Assembly (NCBI RefSeq): GCF_024749165.1
Contig: NZ_CP087190.1
Location: 4,375,501-4,439,500, forward strand
Direction: 5' to 3'
Source of the DNA: Pseudomonas sp. B21-023
GTDB lineage: Bacteria; Pseudomonadota; Gammaproteobacteria; Pseudomonadales; Pseudomonadaceae
DNA: 64,000 bases
The notes beneath the pieces were generated by a model. That model made no database searches. It saw only the letters and a program-made list of their open reading frames with translations, and was not told the DNA's origin. Below are positions 25,914 to 33,607 of this stretch, piece after piece (within the stretch, counting starts at the first letter, position 1; the number at the start of each line of letters is the position of its first letter). Both the position numbers and the translations under genes were made by a program.

Positions 25914-25932
25914 TAAGATTCGTCTGATGTCC
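25914..25932 (+). promoter_or_regulatory. Motif TTAAGATTCGTCTGATGTC before the major pilin gene
   Basis: It lies about 63 bp upstream of the pilin start, in the 103-bp gap after the RocA-like gene. It is 17/19 identical to the motif at 17812. No hairpin terminator precedes it, so read-through from the regulatory genes is also possible. Confidence 0.5.
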
Positions 25933-25994
25933 CCGTAACGCCATGCGACCTATCGTAAGCGTGCATTTTACATGCAGCACTTACTCATAATCGC

Positions 25995-26606
25995 ATGGAC
26001 ATCAACATGAAAAAGTTTTCCTTGGCCGCATTGACCCTGTCGCTGATCACCGCCTCCGCCGGCGCCTTTGCCGCAGAACCTGCAGGCCCGGTCAAAGGTG
26101 GTAGCGGCAAGATTTCCTTCACCGGCGTAATCAACAATGACGCTTGTTCGGTCGATGGCGCCAATGCCGACCGCGTAATCGCCGTGGATATGGGTACCGT
26201 CTCGATCAAGGACATGGGCACCGCCGAAAACCCGGCATCGGGCCGCGTCACTGGCAAGGATTTCAACCTCAATGTCAACTGCAACGTGGGCACCAAGGTA
26301 TCCATGGTCTTCGACGCCAACAGCGGCGGTTCGGGCCTGGTAACTGGTAAAAAGGTCCTGGCTCTGACCAAGGGTACCGGTACGGCCGCCAACGTCGGCA
26401 TCGCCCTGCTCGACCCCGCCGGCAACCTGATCGACCTGAGCTCGACCGCCACCGCGAAGATCCAGAGCGACGTGCACGGTACCGGCGCACAGGGTGGGGA
26501 TGCAACTCTGAGCTTCTCCGCAGCCTACGTGACCACCGGCGCCGCCGGTACTGCCACCGCCGGTCGTGGTGACGCCACCCTGCCCTTCATCCTGCAATAC
26601 GAGTAA
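25995..26606 (+). CDS. Major fimbrial subunit (CupB1/CupC1-like pilin)
   Basis: A 203-residue precursor. Signal peptide MKKFSLAALTLSLITASAGA then FA|AEP. The mature start KISFTGVINNDACSVD and LNVNCNVGTK hold the usual disulfide cysteines, and the C-terminal donor strand (GDATLPFILQYE) ends in the pilin-typical aromatic. It is the shaft subunit of the island pilus. It starts the pilin-chaperone-usher order typical of cup operons. An alternative ATG four codons later (26007) gives a more usual signal peptide start (MKKFSL). Its position right after the RocA-like gene suggests direct control. Confidence 0.88.
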   Translation: MDINMKKFSLAALTLSLITASAGAFAAEPAGPVKGGSGKISFTGVINNDACSVDGANADRVIAVDMGTVSIKDMGTAENPASGRVTGKDFNLNVNCNVGTKVSMVFDANSGGSGLVTGKKVLALTKGTGTAANVGIALLDPAGNLIDLSSTATAKIQSDVHGTGAQGGDATLSFSAAYVTTGAAGTATAGRGDATLPFILQYE

Positions 26607-26678
26607 TCACCTAGCAGGTGTTCCATGCGCGAGGCCGAACAGGCCTCGCCATTTCTTCATACCGCAAGGTGCCCCGCC

Positions 26679-27431
26679 ATGCTGTTTCGTTCTGTTTGTT
26701 CCGTTCTCGGGTTGCTGGGCATGCTCATCGCCGCCCAGGCAACTGCAAGCATTTCCCTGAGCGCCACTCGCGTCGTGTTCGACGGTGCGCATAAAGAAGC
26801 AAACGTCACTGTGCGCAACGGCAACCAGGAAGTCCTGGTGCAATCCTGGGTAGATAGCGGCGACAGTGAGCTGGCACAAGTGCCATTCGCCATTACCCCG
26901 CCGCTGGCCAGGGTATTGCCCAAGCAAGAGCAACTACTGCGCATTCTTTATGAAGGCCAAGGCCTGCCGACTGATCGCGAATCGGTGGTCTGGCTGAACG
27001 TCCAGGAAATTCCACAAGCCAGTGGCCAGGCCAACACCCTGCAACTAGCCGTACGCCAGCGTATCAAGATTTTTTTCCGCCCCGCAAATTTGCCTGGCAA
27101 TGCCCTACTGGCGCCGGAACAATTGGTCTGGCAAATAACCCCGATTGGGGATAAAGCGCAACTGACAGTTAAAAATCCCAGCCTCTATCACGTATCCATG
27201 GCTGATATCGAGGTTAAGTCAGGTAAACAAACTATCTTCACCGCCGACTCGACAATGATCGCGCCCGGCACTCAGAAAACTTTCACGTCAGCACTTTCGC
27301 CTGCGCAAAGCACGATGACACTTACATTTAAGAACATTAACGACTATGGCGCCCAACACAAATACTCAGTGCAACTGAGCACTACCCAAGCCGCTAACGC
27401 CAAACCCGCAGAAACCACTATCGCCTTCTGA
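26679..27431 (+). CDS. Periplasmic pilus chaperone (PapD/FimC family), second copy
   Basis: A 250-residue precursor, the same length as the first chaperone at 16039. Signal peptide MLFRSVCSVLGLLGMLIAAQ then ATA|SIS. The family signature LRILYEGQGLPTDRESVVWL, then NVQEIPQ, and RQRIKIFFRPANLPG are clear. The ATG at 26679 has AAGGTG about 8 bp upstream. It sits between the major pilin and the usher, so it serves the shaft subunit; the other copy pairs with the adhesin. CupB of P. aeruginosa also has two chaperones, each with its own client, which supports the division. Confidence 0.9.
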   Translation: MLFRSVCSVLGLLGMLIAAQATASISLSATRVVFDGAHKEANVTVRNGNQEVLVQSWVDSGDSELAQVPFAITPPLARVLPKQEQLLRILYEGQGLPTDRESVVWLNVQEIPQASGQANTLQLAVRQRIKIFFRPANLPGNALLAPEQLVWQITPIGDKAQLTVKNPSLYHVSMADIEVKSGKQTIFTADSTMIAPGTQKTFTSALSPAQSTMTLTFKNINDYGAQHKYSVQLSTTQAANAKPAETTIAF

Positions 27432-27518
27432 AAATTATCGCGCCCTACCTCGTGCCGCCGGTTTGCGTGCGGCCTCCCTGCGCCCAGTCCGTGCCGGGAC
27501 ATGAAATAGGTTCCTCGT

Positions 27519-30074
27519 ATGTCTCTGTCCATCGCAGCTCGCCCCGTACGCGGCGCCGACGCAGGCGCGCGCGCGTTCAATCGCAGCACACCTCGCCCGA
27601 CCTGGCAGCGCAACGCCCTGTCTCTGGTCATATGCACCGCCCTGCCCGGACTGGCTGCCGCCGACGCCGACATACAAATGCAAGGTTTCAACACCACCTT
27701 CCTGCAAGGCGCACAATCCGCTGTCGACCTGCAACTGCTGCTGTCGGCCAACAGCGTACTGCCGGGCAGCTATCGAGTGGACTTGTACAGCAACGAGGTG
27801 CTGGTGGGCCGACGTGACATCGATTTCAATCGCAATGAGCAGACGGGGCGCGTTGAGCCGTGCCTGACCCTTGAGCTGCTTGAGCAATTGGGCATCGACA
27901 TGGACAAGCTCAAGGCACAGGGGCGCCTGAACACCGAGCAAGCCTGCCATGACTTGCCGACACTCATCGACCAGGCCAGCCTGAGCTACGACTCGAACCG
28001 CCTGCGCCTGGCCGCGAGCATCCCGCAAGTTGCGATGAAGCACGGTCTGCGCGGCTACGTCGACCCGCAACTGTGGGATGCCGGAGTGTCCGCAGCGTTC
28101 GTCAACTACCAATTCAACACCAGCCGCAGCGCCAGCGACGACCAGACCCGCACCGCCAACAACCTGAGCCTGCGCAATGGCCTCAACCTGGGCGGATGGC
28201 GGCTGCGAAACGAGTCGAACTTCAGCAGCGGCACCGGCCGGCCGGATACGTTCAAAAGCAACCGCAGTTACCTGCAACACGACGTGACCGCGCTGAAGGG
28301 CCAGTTCAGCGCCGGCGAAATATTCACCGACTCCGACCTGTTCGACAGCGTGCGCTACCGGGGCCTGAAACTGGCCTCGGACGAAGGCATGCGGGCCGAC
28401 AGTGAACGCGGTTATGCACCAGTGGTACGAGGCGTGGCACAGACCAGCGCCACGGTCGAGATCCGCCAGAACAACTACGTGCTGTATACCACCAACGTGC
28501 CGCCCGGGCCTTTCGAGATCAGCGACATCTACCCCAGCGGCTCGAATGGTGACCTCGAAATCACCATCATCGAGGCCGATGGTCGTCGGCGGACCAGCGT
28601 TCAGGCGTTCTCCAGCCTGCCTCTGATGGTGCGCAGCGGCCAGGTCAAGTACAGCCTGTCCGCAGGGCGCTACAACAGCAACAGCGAAGGCTTGGCCACA
28701 CCGCAGATGCTCAGCACTACGCTGGCCTACGGCCTGTCCAACACCTTAACCGGCGTCATCGGCCTGCAAGCCACCGATGACTATAAGGCACTGGCCGTAG
28801 GCAGCGGCCTGAACACCCTGTTGGGCGCATTTTCCCTCGACATCACTCACTCCTCAAGCAAAGCCCAGGGCGAGACCACCCAAGGCAACAGCCTTCGGGC
28901 GCTGTACGCCAAGACCTTCACAGGTACCGACACCAACTTCACCCTGGCCGCCTACCGCTACTCCACCGAGGGCTTTCGCAGCATCACCAATCACATCGAG
29001 GACATCAGCACCGATGTGCGCAAGCGCAGCGGCAACTCCAAAACCCGTACCGACCTGACCGTCAACCAGAGTCTGGGGCGCAATCGCGAGTTCGGCAGCC
29101 TGTACCTGACCGCCATCGATCAGCGCTACTGGAACCGAGGCGGCTCACAGAGCCTTTCGGCCGGCTACAGTAACAACTGGGGAGATGTGACATACAACAT
29201 CGACGTTAGCCGAACCAAGGACCTGGGCCCCTCCGGTCCATCAAGCGACGACACCCAGTTCAATCTTTCGGTGTCGTTCCCGTTGGGCAGTCGAGTGCGA
29301 GCACCGCGTGCGTTCGTCACCACAAGCACTCAGAAGGGTAACTCCACCACCCAGGCGGGCATCAATGGCTACCTGTCTGAAAACAGCGACACTTTCTACT
29401 CGATCCAGGGCGGCCACAGCCGCACCAGCGGTAGCTCCGCCTCGGCCAACCTGAATACTCGCACCTCGGTGGCCGATATCAGCCTGGGCTACAGCCAAGG
29501 ACGCGGTTACGATTCGCAGAACCTGAACCTCGCCGGTGCGGTGGTGGCCCACCGAGGCGGCATAAACCTCGGCCAGACCGTAAGTGAGACATTCGCCTTG
29601 GTAGAAGTGCCCGGCGTGACGGGCGCAAAAGTCAGCAGCTACAGCGGTGTTGAAACCGGGCGCAACGGCTATGCGGTGATCCCCAATGCACAACCGTACC
29701 GGGTCAACTGGATCAGCCTAGACACCCGCGACCTTGGCGGCGACATCGAGATCGACAACGCCACCCAGCAGCTAGTACCGCGCCGCGGCGCCGTGGTGGT
29801 TGCCCGCTATACCGGTAAAAGCGGACGCCGCGTTCAGTTCGAGTTATTCGACAGTGTCGGCGAACGAATGCCGTTTGGTGCTTCGGTGGAGGATGGCGAG
29901 GGCAAACAACTGGCAATTGCCGACCCGAGCGGCAAGGCGTTGGTGCTGGTGGAGCAGGATCAGGGCAATCTGATCATTAAGTGGGGCGAGAAAGAGTGCA
30001 CGGCGCCCTACCAGTTGCCGGCGCGCGACAAGGCGGTGAACTATGAGCGCCAGCGCCTGGTATGCCAGCCGTGA
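27519..30074 (+). CDS. Outer-membrane usher (FimD/PapC family)
   Basis: An 851-residue precursor. An unusually long basic N-terminus leads to the signal core (ALSLVICTALPGLAA), cleaved near 48. The N-terminal periplasmic domain (FNTTFLQGAQSAVDLQLLL) binds chaperone-subunit complexes; the plug and beta-barrel follow (YRGLKLASDEGM, PPGPFEISDIYPSGSNGDLE). The C-terminal domain ends with the paired cysteines (KECTAPYQ and RLVCQP). It is the pore that assembles and secretes the pilus. No adhesin follows it; the two-domain adhesin is 10 kb upstream. The gap to the chaperone is 87 bp. Confidence 0.92.
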   Translation: MSLSIAARPVRGADAGARAFNRSTPRPTWQRNALSLVICTALPGLAAADADIQMQGFNTTFLQGAQSAVDLQLLLSANSVLPGSYRVDLYSNEVLVGRRDIDFNRNEQTGRVEPCLTLELLEQLGIDMDKLKAQGRLNTEQACHDLPTLIDQASLSYDSNRLRLAASIPQVAMKHGLRGYVDPQLWDAGVSAAFVNYQFNTSRSASDDQTRTANNLSLRNGLNLGGWRLRNESNFSSGTGRPDTFKSNRSYLQHDVTALKGQFSAGEIFTDSDLFDSVRYRGLKLASDEGMRADSERGYAPVVRGVAQTSATVEIRQNNYVLYTTNVPPGPFEISDIYPSGSNGDLEITIIEADGRRRTSVQAFSSLPLMVRSGQVKYSLSAGRYNSNSEGLATPQMLSTTLAYGLSNTLTGVIGLQATDDYKALAVGSGLNTLLGAFSLDITHSSSKAQGETTQGNSLRALYAKTFTGTDTNFTLAAYRYSTEGFRSITNHIEDISTDVRKRSGNSKTRTDLTVNQSLGRNREFGSLYLTAIDQRYWNRGGSQSLSAGYSNNWGDVTYNIDVSRTKDLGPSGPSSDDTQFNLSVSFPLGSRVRAPRAFVTTSTQKGNSTTQAGINGYLSENSDTFYSIQGGHSRTSGSSASANLNTRTSVADISLGYSQGRGYDSQNLNLAGAVVAHRGGINLGQTVSETFALVEVPGVTGAKVSSYSGVETGRNGYAVIPNAQPYRVNWISLDTRDLGGDIEIDNATQQLVPRRGAVVVARYTGKSGRRVQFELFDSVGERMPFGASVEDGEGKQLAIADPSGKALVLVEQDQGNLIIKWGEKECTAPYQLPARDKAVNYERQRLVCQP

Positions 30075-30255
30075 TAGCAGAGTCCATGGGCAAAGGGTCA
30101 ATCAGCAATAGTGCGGTGCTGTCGAGACCTATGGGAAGCTCATGAAGTCTGTTGGTGACCAAGCCTCGATAGAGCTGCACCGTCAGTTCGGGAAGTTGTT
30201 TAAGTAACCTGATATTCAAATTTGCATCCTCCATCGGGATGGATCCTGAAAACCG
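30075..30255. other. Gap without recognised feature after the usher
   Basis: About 180 bp between the usher stop and the integrase remnant. No terminator hairpin was found. An 85-codon minus-strand frame overlapping the usher end lacks family features. Confidence 0.4.
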
Positions 30256-30741
30256 TCACAGCCCGCGTCGGCACTGGCGTCGGCGGGCGGTGGTGGGGTT
30301 TCCTGTCTCGCCTATGTCTCTGGCGTGCAGCGCGGCGAAACCGTGCTGATCGAGCTGCCAGACCTCCAGCGCGCAGCGCTTCAGGGCCTCGGCGGTGGTG
30401 TGGATGTAGGTGGCGTTGAGGTCCTTCAGGGCGTGGTTGAGCAGCAGCTCACCGACCATGTAGTCCACGCCGAGGTCGATCCAGGCGGTGCACGCCACCT
30501 TGCACAGGTCGTGGCCCGACCATGCGCCTTGGGCGAGCTCGGTGAACAAGGTGTTGGCCTTACTGGGACTCAGGGGGCGCCGTGGCTGCCGGTGCACAGC
30601 AGCGGACCGGTGTAGCACTGGGCCGCCTGGAGGCGCCGGTAGCAGCGCACAGGTCTGAGCAGTCAGCGGCAGCGTGTGCTCGGCCTTGGTTGGATGACAG
30701 CGGACGCTTGAGGGAATATCACCCTCCCCCAATTCCCCCAA
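30256..30741 (-). pseudogene. Tyrosine-recombinase integrase, N-terminally truncated remnant
   Basis: About 160 codons in one frame, matching the C-terminal catalytic half of phage or island integrases. Signs: HTLPLTAQT (usual HTLPLTxxT), GHDLCKVACTAW (usual GHDLRxTxxT), VGELLLNHALKDLNATYIH with the tyrosine nucleophile, and a normal tail (DQHGFAALH). The N-terminal arm-binding and first catalytic regions are missing, since the frame begins next to the tRNA terminator. The second active-site arginine of the HxxR motif has become Cys. It is adjacent to the intact tRNA, the standard place for the integrase of a tRNA-borne island. Very probably inactive. Confidence 0.85.
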
Positions 30742-30751
30742 AATTCCAAAA
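30720..30751. repeat. C-rich repeats at the right island end
   Basis: CCCTCCCCCAATTCCCCC, then AAAATTCC: the same words as at the left end near 14921-14940. These are candidate arm-type sites for the island integrase. Confidence 0.45.
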
Positions 30752-30756
30752 CGAAA

Positions 30757-30790
30757 AAGCCCCGAGGGCTATACAGCGCTCGGGGCCTTT
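30757..30790 (-). terminator. Terminator after the intact tRNA-Ser
   Basis: The stem AGCCCCGAG / CTCGGGGC with a loop of about 12 bp is followed on the minus strand by TTTTTCGTTTT. It resembles but differs in loop from the hairpin at 14715-14749, so it was brought in by the island. Confidence 0.75.
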
Positions 30791-30792
30791 AA

Positions 30793-30857
30793 TATGGCGG
30801 AGAGATAGGGATTTGAACCCTAGGTACTGTTGCCAGTACAACGGATTTCGAATCCGT
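30793..30857 (-). repeat. Right attachment repeat inside tRNA-Ser
   Basis: 65 bp identical to 14755-14819, offset by 16,038 bp. It restores the tRNA 3' end after integration. The tRNA 5' part (30858-30884) exists only here. Confidence 0.92.
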
Positions 30858-30884
30858 CCCGTTCGACCACTCCGGCATCTCTCC
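30795..30884 (-). tRNA. tRNA-Ser(CGA)
   Basis: 90 nt including an encoded CCA. Acceptor stem GGAGAGA/TCTCTCC, D arm with GGAGTGGTCGAACGG, anticodon stem ACGGA/TCCGT around loop TTCGAAA giving anticodon CGA, a long class II variable arm (TGTACTGGCAACAGTACC) and T arm AGGGTTCGAATCCCT. It reads UCG serine codons, and it is the insertion site of the island to its left. Confidence 0.95.
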
Positions 30885-30975
30885 AATGGCGCGCATCATA
30901 CCAGCGATTTCGTTTCTGGCAAACCTTTTTTGAAAAAAATTCGCGTGGTATCAGGCGCTTGCGTTAACGCGCCGC

Positions 30976-31686
30976 TTACAGCGGCACGCCCAGGCGCTTG
31001 GCAACTTCTTCGTAGGCTTCGATCACGTCGCCCAGGCCCTGGCGGAAGCGGTCCTTGTCCATCTTCTTGCGGGTCTCTTTGTCCCACAGGCGGCAGCCGT
31101 CCGGGCTGAATTCGTCGCCCAGGACGATCTGGCCGTGGAACACGCCGAACTCCAGCTTGAAGTCGACCAGCAAGAGGCCTGCGTCATCGAACAGCTTGCT
31201 CAGCACTTCGTTGACTCTCAGCGACAGCTTCTTCATCTCGACCAACTGCTCGGCGGTGCCCCAACCGAAGGCGACGACGTGGGATTCGTTGATGAAGGGG
31301 TCGCCCTTCTCGTCGTTCTTCAGGAACAGCTCGAAGGTGGACGGCTCCAGCTTGATGCCCTCCTCCACGCCCAGGCGTTTGACCAGGCTACCGGCGGCGT
31401 AGTTACGCACCACACATTCGACCGGGATCATGTCGAGCTTCTTCACCAGGCACTCGTTGTCGCCCAGCAGCTTGTCGAACTGCGTCGGCACGCCGGCTTC
31501 TTCGAGTTTCTGCATGATGAAGGCGTTGAACTTGTTGTTCACCATGCCCTTGCGGTCGAGTTGTTCGATGCGCTTGCCGTCGAACGCCGAGGTGTCGTTA
31601 CGGAACAGCAGGATCAAGCGGTCGGCGTCGTCGGTCTTGTAAACCGATTTGGCCTTGCCGCGGTAGAGTTCGTCGCGTTTTTCCAT
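30976..31686 (-). CDS. purC: Phosphoribosylaminoimidazole-succinocarboxamide synthase (SAICAR synthase)
   Basis: A 236-residue enzyme of purine synthesis that joins CAIR and aspartate with ATP. It begins MEKRDELYRGKAKSVYKTDD, the standard PurC start, with the ATP-binding loop RGKAKSVY. IPVECVVRNYAAGSLVKRLG and the substrate-binding LVDFKLEFG follow. The ATG at 31686 is the one for the conserved N-terminus. It is the last gene of the dapA-bamC-hydrolase-purC run on the minus strand, an order I recall as conserved in Pseudomonas. Only 92 bp separate it from the tRNA-Ser, so the island abuts this operon. Confidence 0.97.
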   Translation of the reverse strand: MEKRDELYRGKAKSVYKTDDADRLILLFRNDTSAFDGKRIEQLDRKGMVNNKFNAFIMQKLEEAGVPTQFDKLLGDNECLVKKLDMIPVECVVRNYAAGSLVKRLGVEEGIKLEPSTFELFLKNDEKGDPFINESHVVAFGWGTAEQLVEMKKLSLRVNEVLSKLFDDAGLLLVDFKLEFGVFHGQIVLGDEFSPDGCRLWDKETRKKMDKDRFRQGLGDVIEAYEEVAKRLGVPL

Positions 31687-31715
31687 GATGGGCTCCGCTT
31701 GCTTGAGTAGGTGGG

Positions 31716-32474
31716 CTAGGCGATTTGGCGCCAGTCGAGCCCTTGATCCTGATTCGCCACCTGGAGCCAGTCCGGATCGCACCCGAGGGCGTCGACGAAG
31801 CACTGGCGGGCCAGATGTGGCAGGTTGTTCTTGCTGCTGAGGTGGGCCAGCACCAGGTGCTGCAGGTTTTGCCAGCCCAACTCGGCCACCAGGCTCGCGG
31901 CCTGGTGGTTGTTCAAATGTCCCTGGCTGCCGCCGACCCGCAGCTTGAGAAAGCGCGGGTAATGCCCACGAGCCAGCAGGTCGCGGCAATGGTTGGCTTC
32001 GATCAGCAGGGCATCAAGCCCCTGATAGCGCTCCAACAACTGCGCGTCGTAGCTGCCCAGGTCGGTAAGCATGCCGAAGCGGCGGCGACCGTCGCTGATC
32101 ACGTACTGCAAGGGTTCGTAGGCATCATGCTCGACCCGTGCCGCGCTGACCTGCAGATCGCCGATCTGCACGACATCGCCGCAACCGAGAAAACCGGCCA
32201 CCTCCACCGGCTTGCGCATGCCGCGCAAGGTGCCCTGGCTGAGGTAGACCGGTACATTGTAGCGCCGTGACAGCAACCCCACCCCATGCACGTGGTCGGC
32301 ATGTTCATGGGTCACCAGCACCGCGCTCAACTGCGTGGCCGAAACCCCGAGCAGCGCCAGGCGCCGCTCGGTCTCGCGCAGGGAAAAGCCGCAATCGACC
32401 AGGATGACCGTGTCACCACTGGCGATGAGCGTGCCGTTTCCCTGGCTGCCGCTTCCCAGAACCGCGAAGCGCAC
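31716..32474 (-). CDS. Metallo-beta-lactamase-fold hydrolase (YycJ/PhnP-like)
   Basis: A 252-residue cytoplasmic protein. The metal ligands are visible: THEHADHVHG (HxHxDH), the later His and Asp in GMLTDLGSYD, and HLSSKNN in the C-half. The start is GTG at 32474, with no gap to the stop of bamC, so translation is coupled. Related proteins act on nucleic acids or cyclic phosphodiesters; the substrate here is unknown. It lies between bamC and purC. Confidence 0.88.
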   Translation of the reverse strand: MRFAVLGSGSQGNGTLIASGDTVILVDCGFSLRETERRLALLGVSATQLSAVLVTHEHADHVHGVGLLSRRYNVPVYLSQGTLRGMRKPVEVAGFLGCGDVVQIGDLQVSAARVEHDAYEPLQYVISDGRRRFGMLTDLGSYDAQLLERYQGLDALLIEANHCRDLLARGHYPRFLKLRVGGSQGHLNNHQAASLVAELGWQNLQHLVLAHLSSKNNLPHLARQCFVDALGCDPDWLQVANQDQGLDWRQIA

Positions 32475-33590
32475 TTAGCCCAGGTGGTCCTGGATGGCGC
32501 TCAGCACGCGGCGGGCCACATCGGCCGGGGCCACGGTGTTGATGTTCTTCTCGACGGTCACCTGGACGTTTTCACCCACCTTGCTCAGGCGTACCTGATA
32601 GCGCTCGGCGCGGGCTTCACGCTCTTCCTTGCTCGGCTCGCTGCCGAACAGGCGGCTGAAGAAGCCAGGCTCCTTCTGCTTGTCGTCAGGCTTCTCGGAC
32701 AGGTTGATGTAGTACAGGCCCAGGCTGCGGTTGATGTCCTCGACGCGCCACTCGCCTTGCTCCAGGGCACGGCCGACGCCAGACCAGGCGCGGTCCAGGT
32801 CGGACCCCAGGAACAGCACCGGGTTGCCGCTGCCGTCCTCGCTCAGGCTGACCTGGCTCGGGGCATCGAAGTCGCGCGCGGCCAGCAGCGAGACCGACCC
32901 GCCCTTCTCGGCGCTGCGGTTCATGCTGGCGAGCATTTCGTCGACCAGCAGAGCGTCGGTGCCGGTGTTGCTGGAGGCGGACGGGAAGTCAGGCTCGGCA
33001 GTGCTGCCGGCCGGGCGCTCGACGCTGACCACATACACCTCGGAGGTGTTGCGCTGCACGCCGGGCTCCATGCGCACCCGCACACGTACTTCGCTGTCCG
33101 GGCTGCTGGAGGTACTGGCCAGGCGCTGGCCGAGGGAAGCCGACAGCTCGTCAAAACGCTGCCAGGTGGTGTTGAATTCGCCGGTCTGCGGGCGCTCTTC
33201 AGCGATGCGAAAACCGTTGTCCTCGAAGAACTGGCGGGTCACCGGCCAGACTTCGGCGGGCGAGCGCTGGGCCAGCACCCAACGGCTGTTGCCGCTGCGC
33301 TGCAGGCTGAAATCGCTGATGTCGGCGGTGGCCGACAGCGGCTGTGGACGGGGTACCTCGAACTCGCCAGTGGCGCGATCGTCGGCCACGTTGCGCGGGA
33401 TCGGCAGCAGCGGATCCAGGCGCTTGACGTTGCTGGCGTCCGGCGGCAGCTGCATCGGCGCGGTAGGCTGCGCCTGCAGGTAGTCGCTGCCACGGTCGCG
33501 GAAATAGCCATCCTCGCCCCACAGCCAACCGCACCCACTGGTGCTGGAAATGATCAGGGCGAGAGCGGAAAGACCAGCCAGTCGCTTCAT
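32475..33590 (-). CDS. bamC: Outer-membrane assembly lipoprotein BamC
   Basis: A 371-residue lipoprotein precursor. The lipobox gives the lipidated cysteine at residue 20 (LIISSTSGC). The two BamC globular domains follow, with a serine/proline-rich linker around 190-220 (DFPSASSNTGTD). BamC is a partner in the Bam complex that folds outer-membrane proteins, relevant to the usher and to other barrels. It follows dapA, the usual dapA-bamC order (older names nlpB/dapX), and its stop directly abuts the GTG of the hydrolase. Longer than E. coli BamC (344) mainly in the linker. Confidence 0.92.
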   Translation of the reverse strand: MKRLAGLSALALIISSTSGCGWLWGEDGYFRDRGSDYLQAQPTAPMQLPPDASNVKRLDPLLPIPRNVADDRATGEFEVPRPQPLSATADISDFSLQRSGNSRWVLAQRSPAEVWPVTRQFFEDNGFRIAEERPQTGEFNTTWQRFDELSASLGQRLASTSSSPDSEVRVRVRMEPGVQRNTSEVYVVSVERPAGSTAEPDFPSASSNTGTDALLVDEMLASMNRSAEKGGSVSLLAARDFDAPSQVSLSEDGSGNPVLFLGSDLDRAWSGVGRALEQGEWRVEDINRSLGLYYINLSEKPDDKQKEPGFFSRLFGSEPSKEEREARAERYQVRLSKVGENVQVTVEKNINTVAPADVARRVLSAIQDHLG

Positions 33591-33607
33591 GCGGTGTACT
33601 TCCTCGA

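Noticed and set aside
29977..30234. Minus-strand frame of 85 codons at the usher 3' end
   Set aside because: It overlaps the usher coding end, and its composition and lack of a ribosome site argue against a gene.
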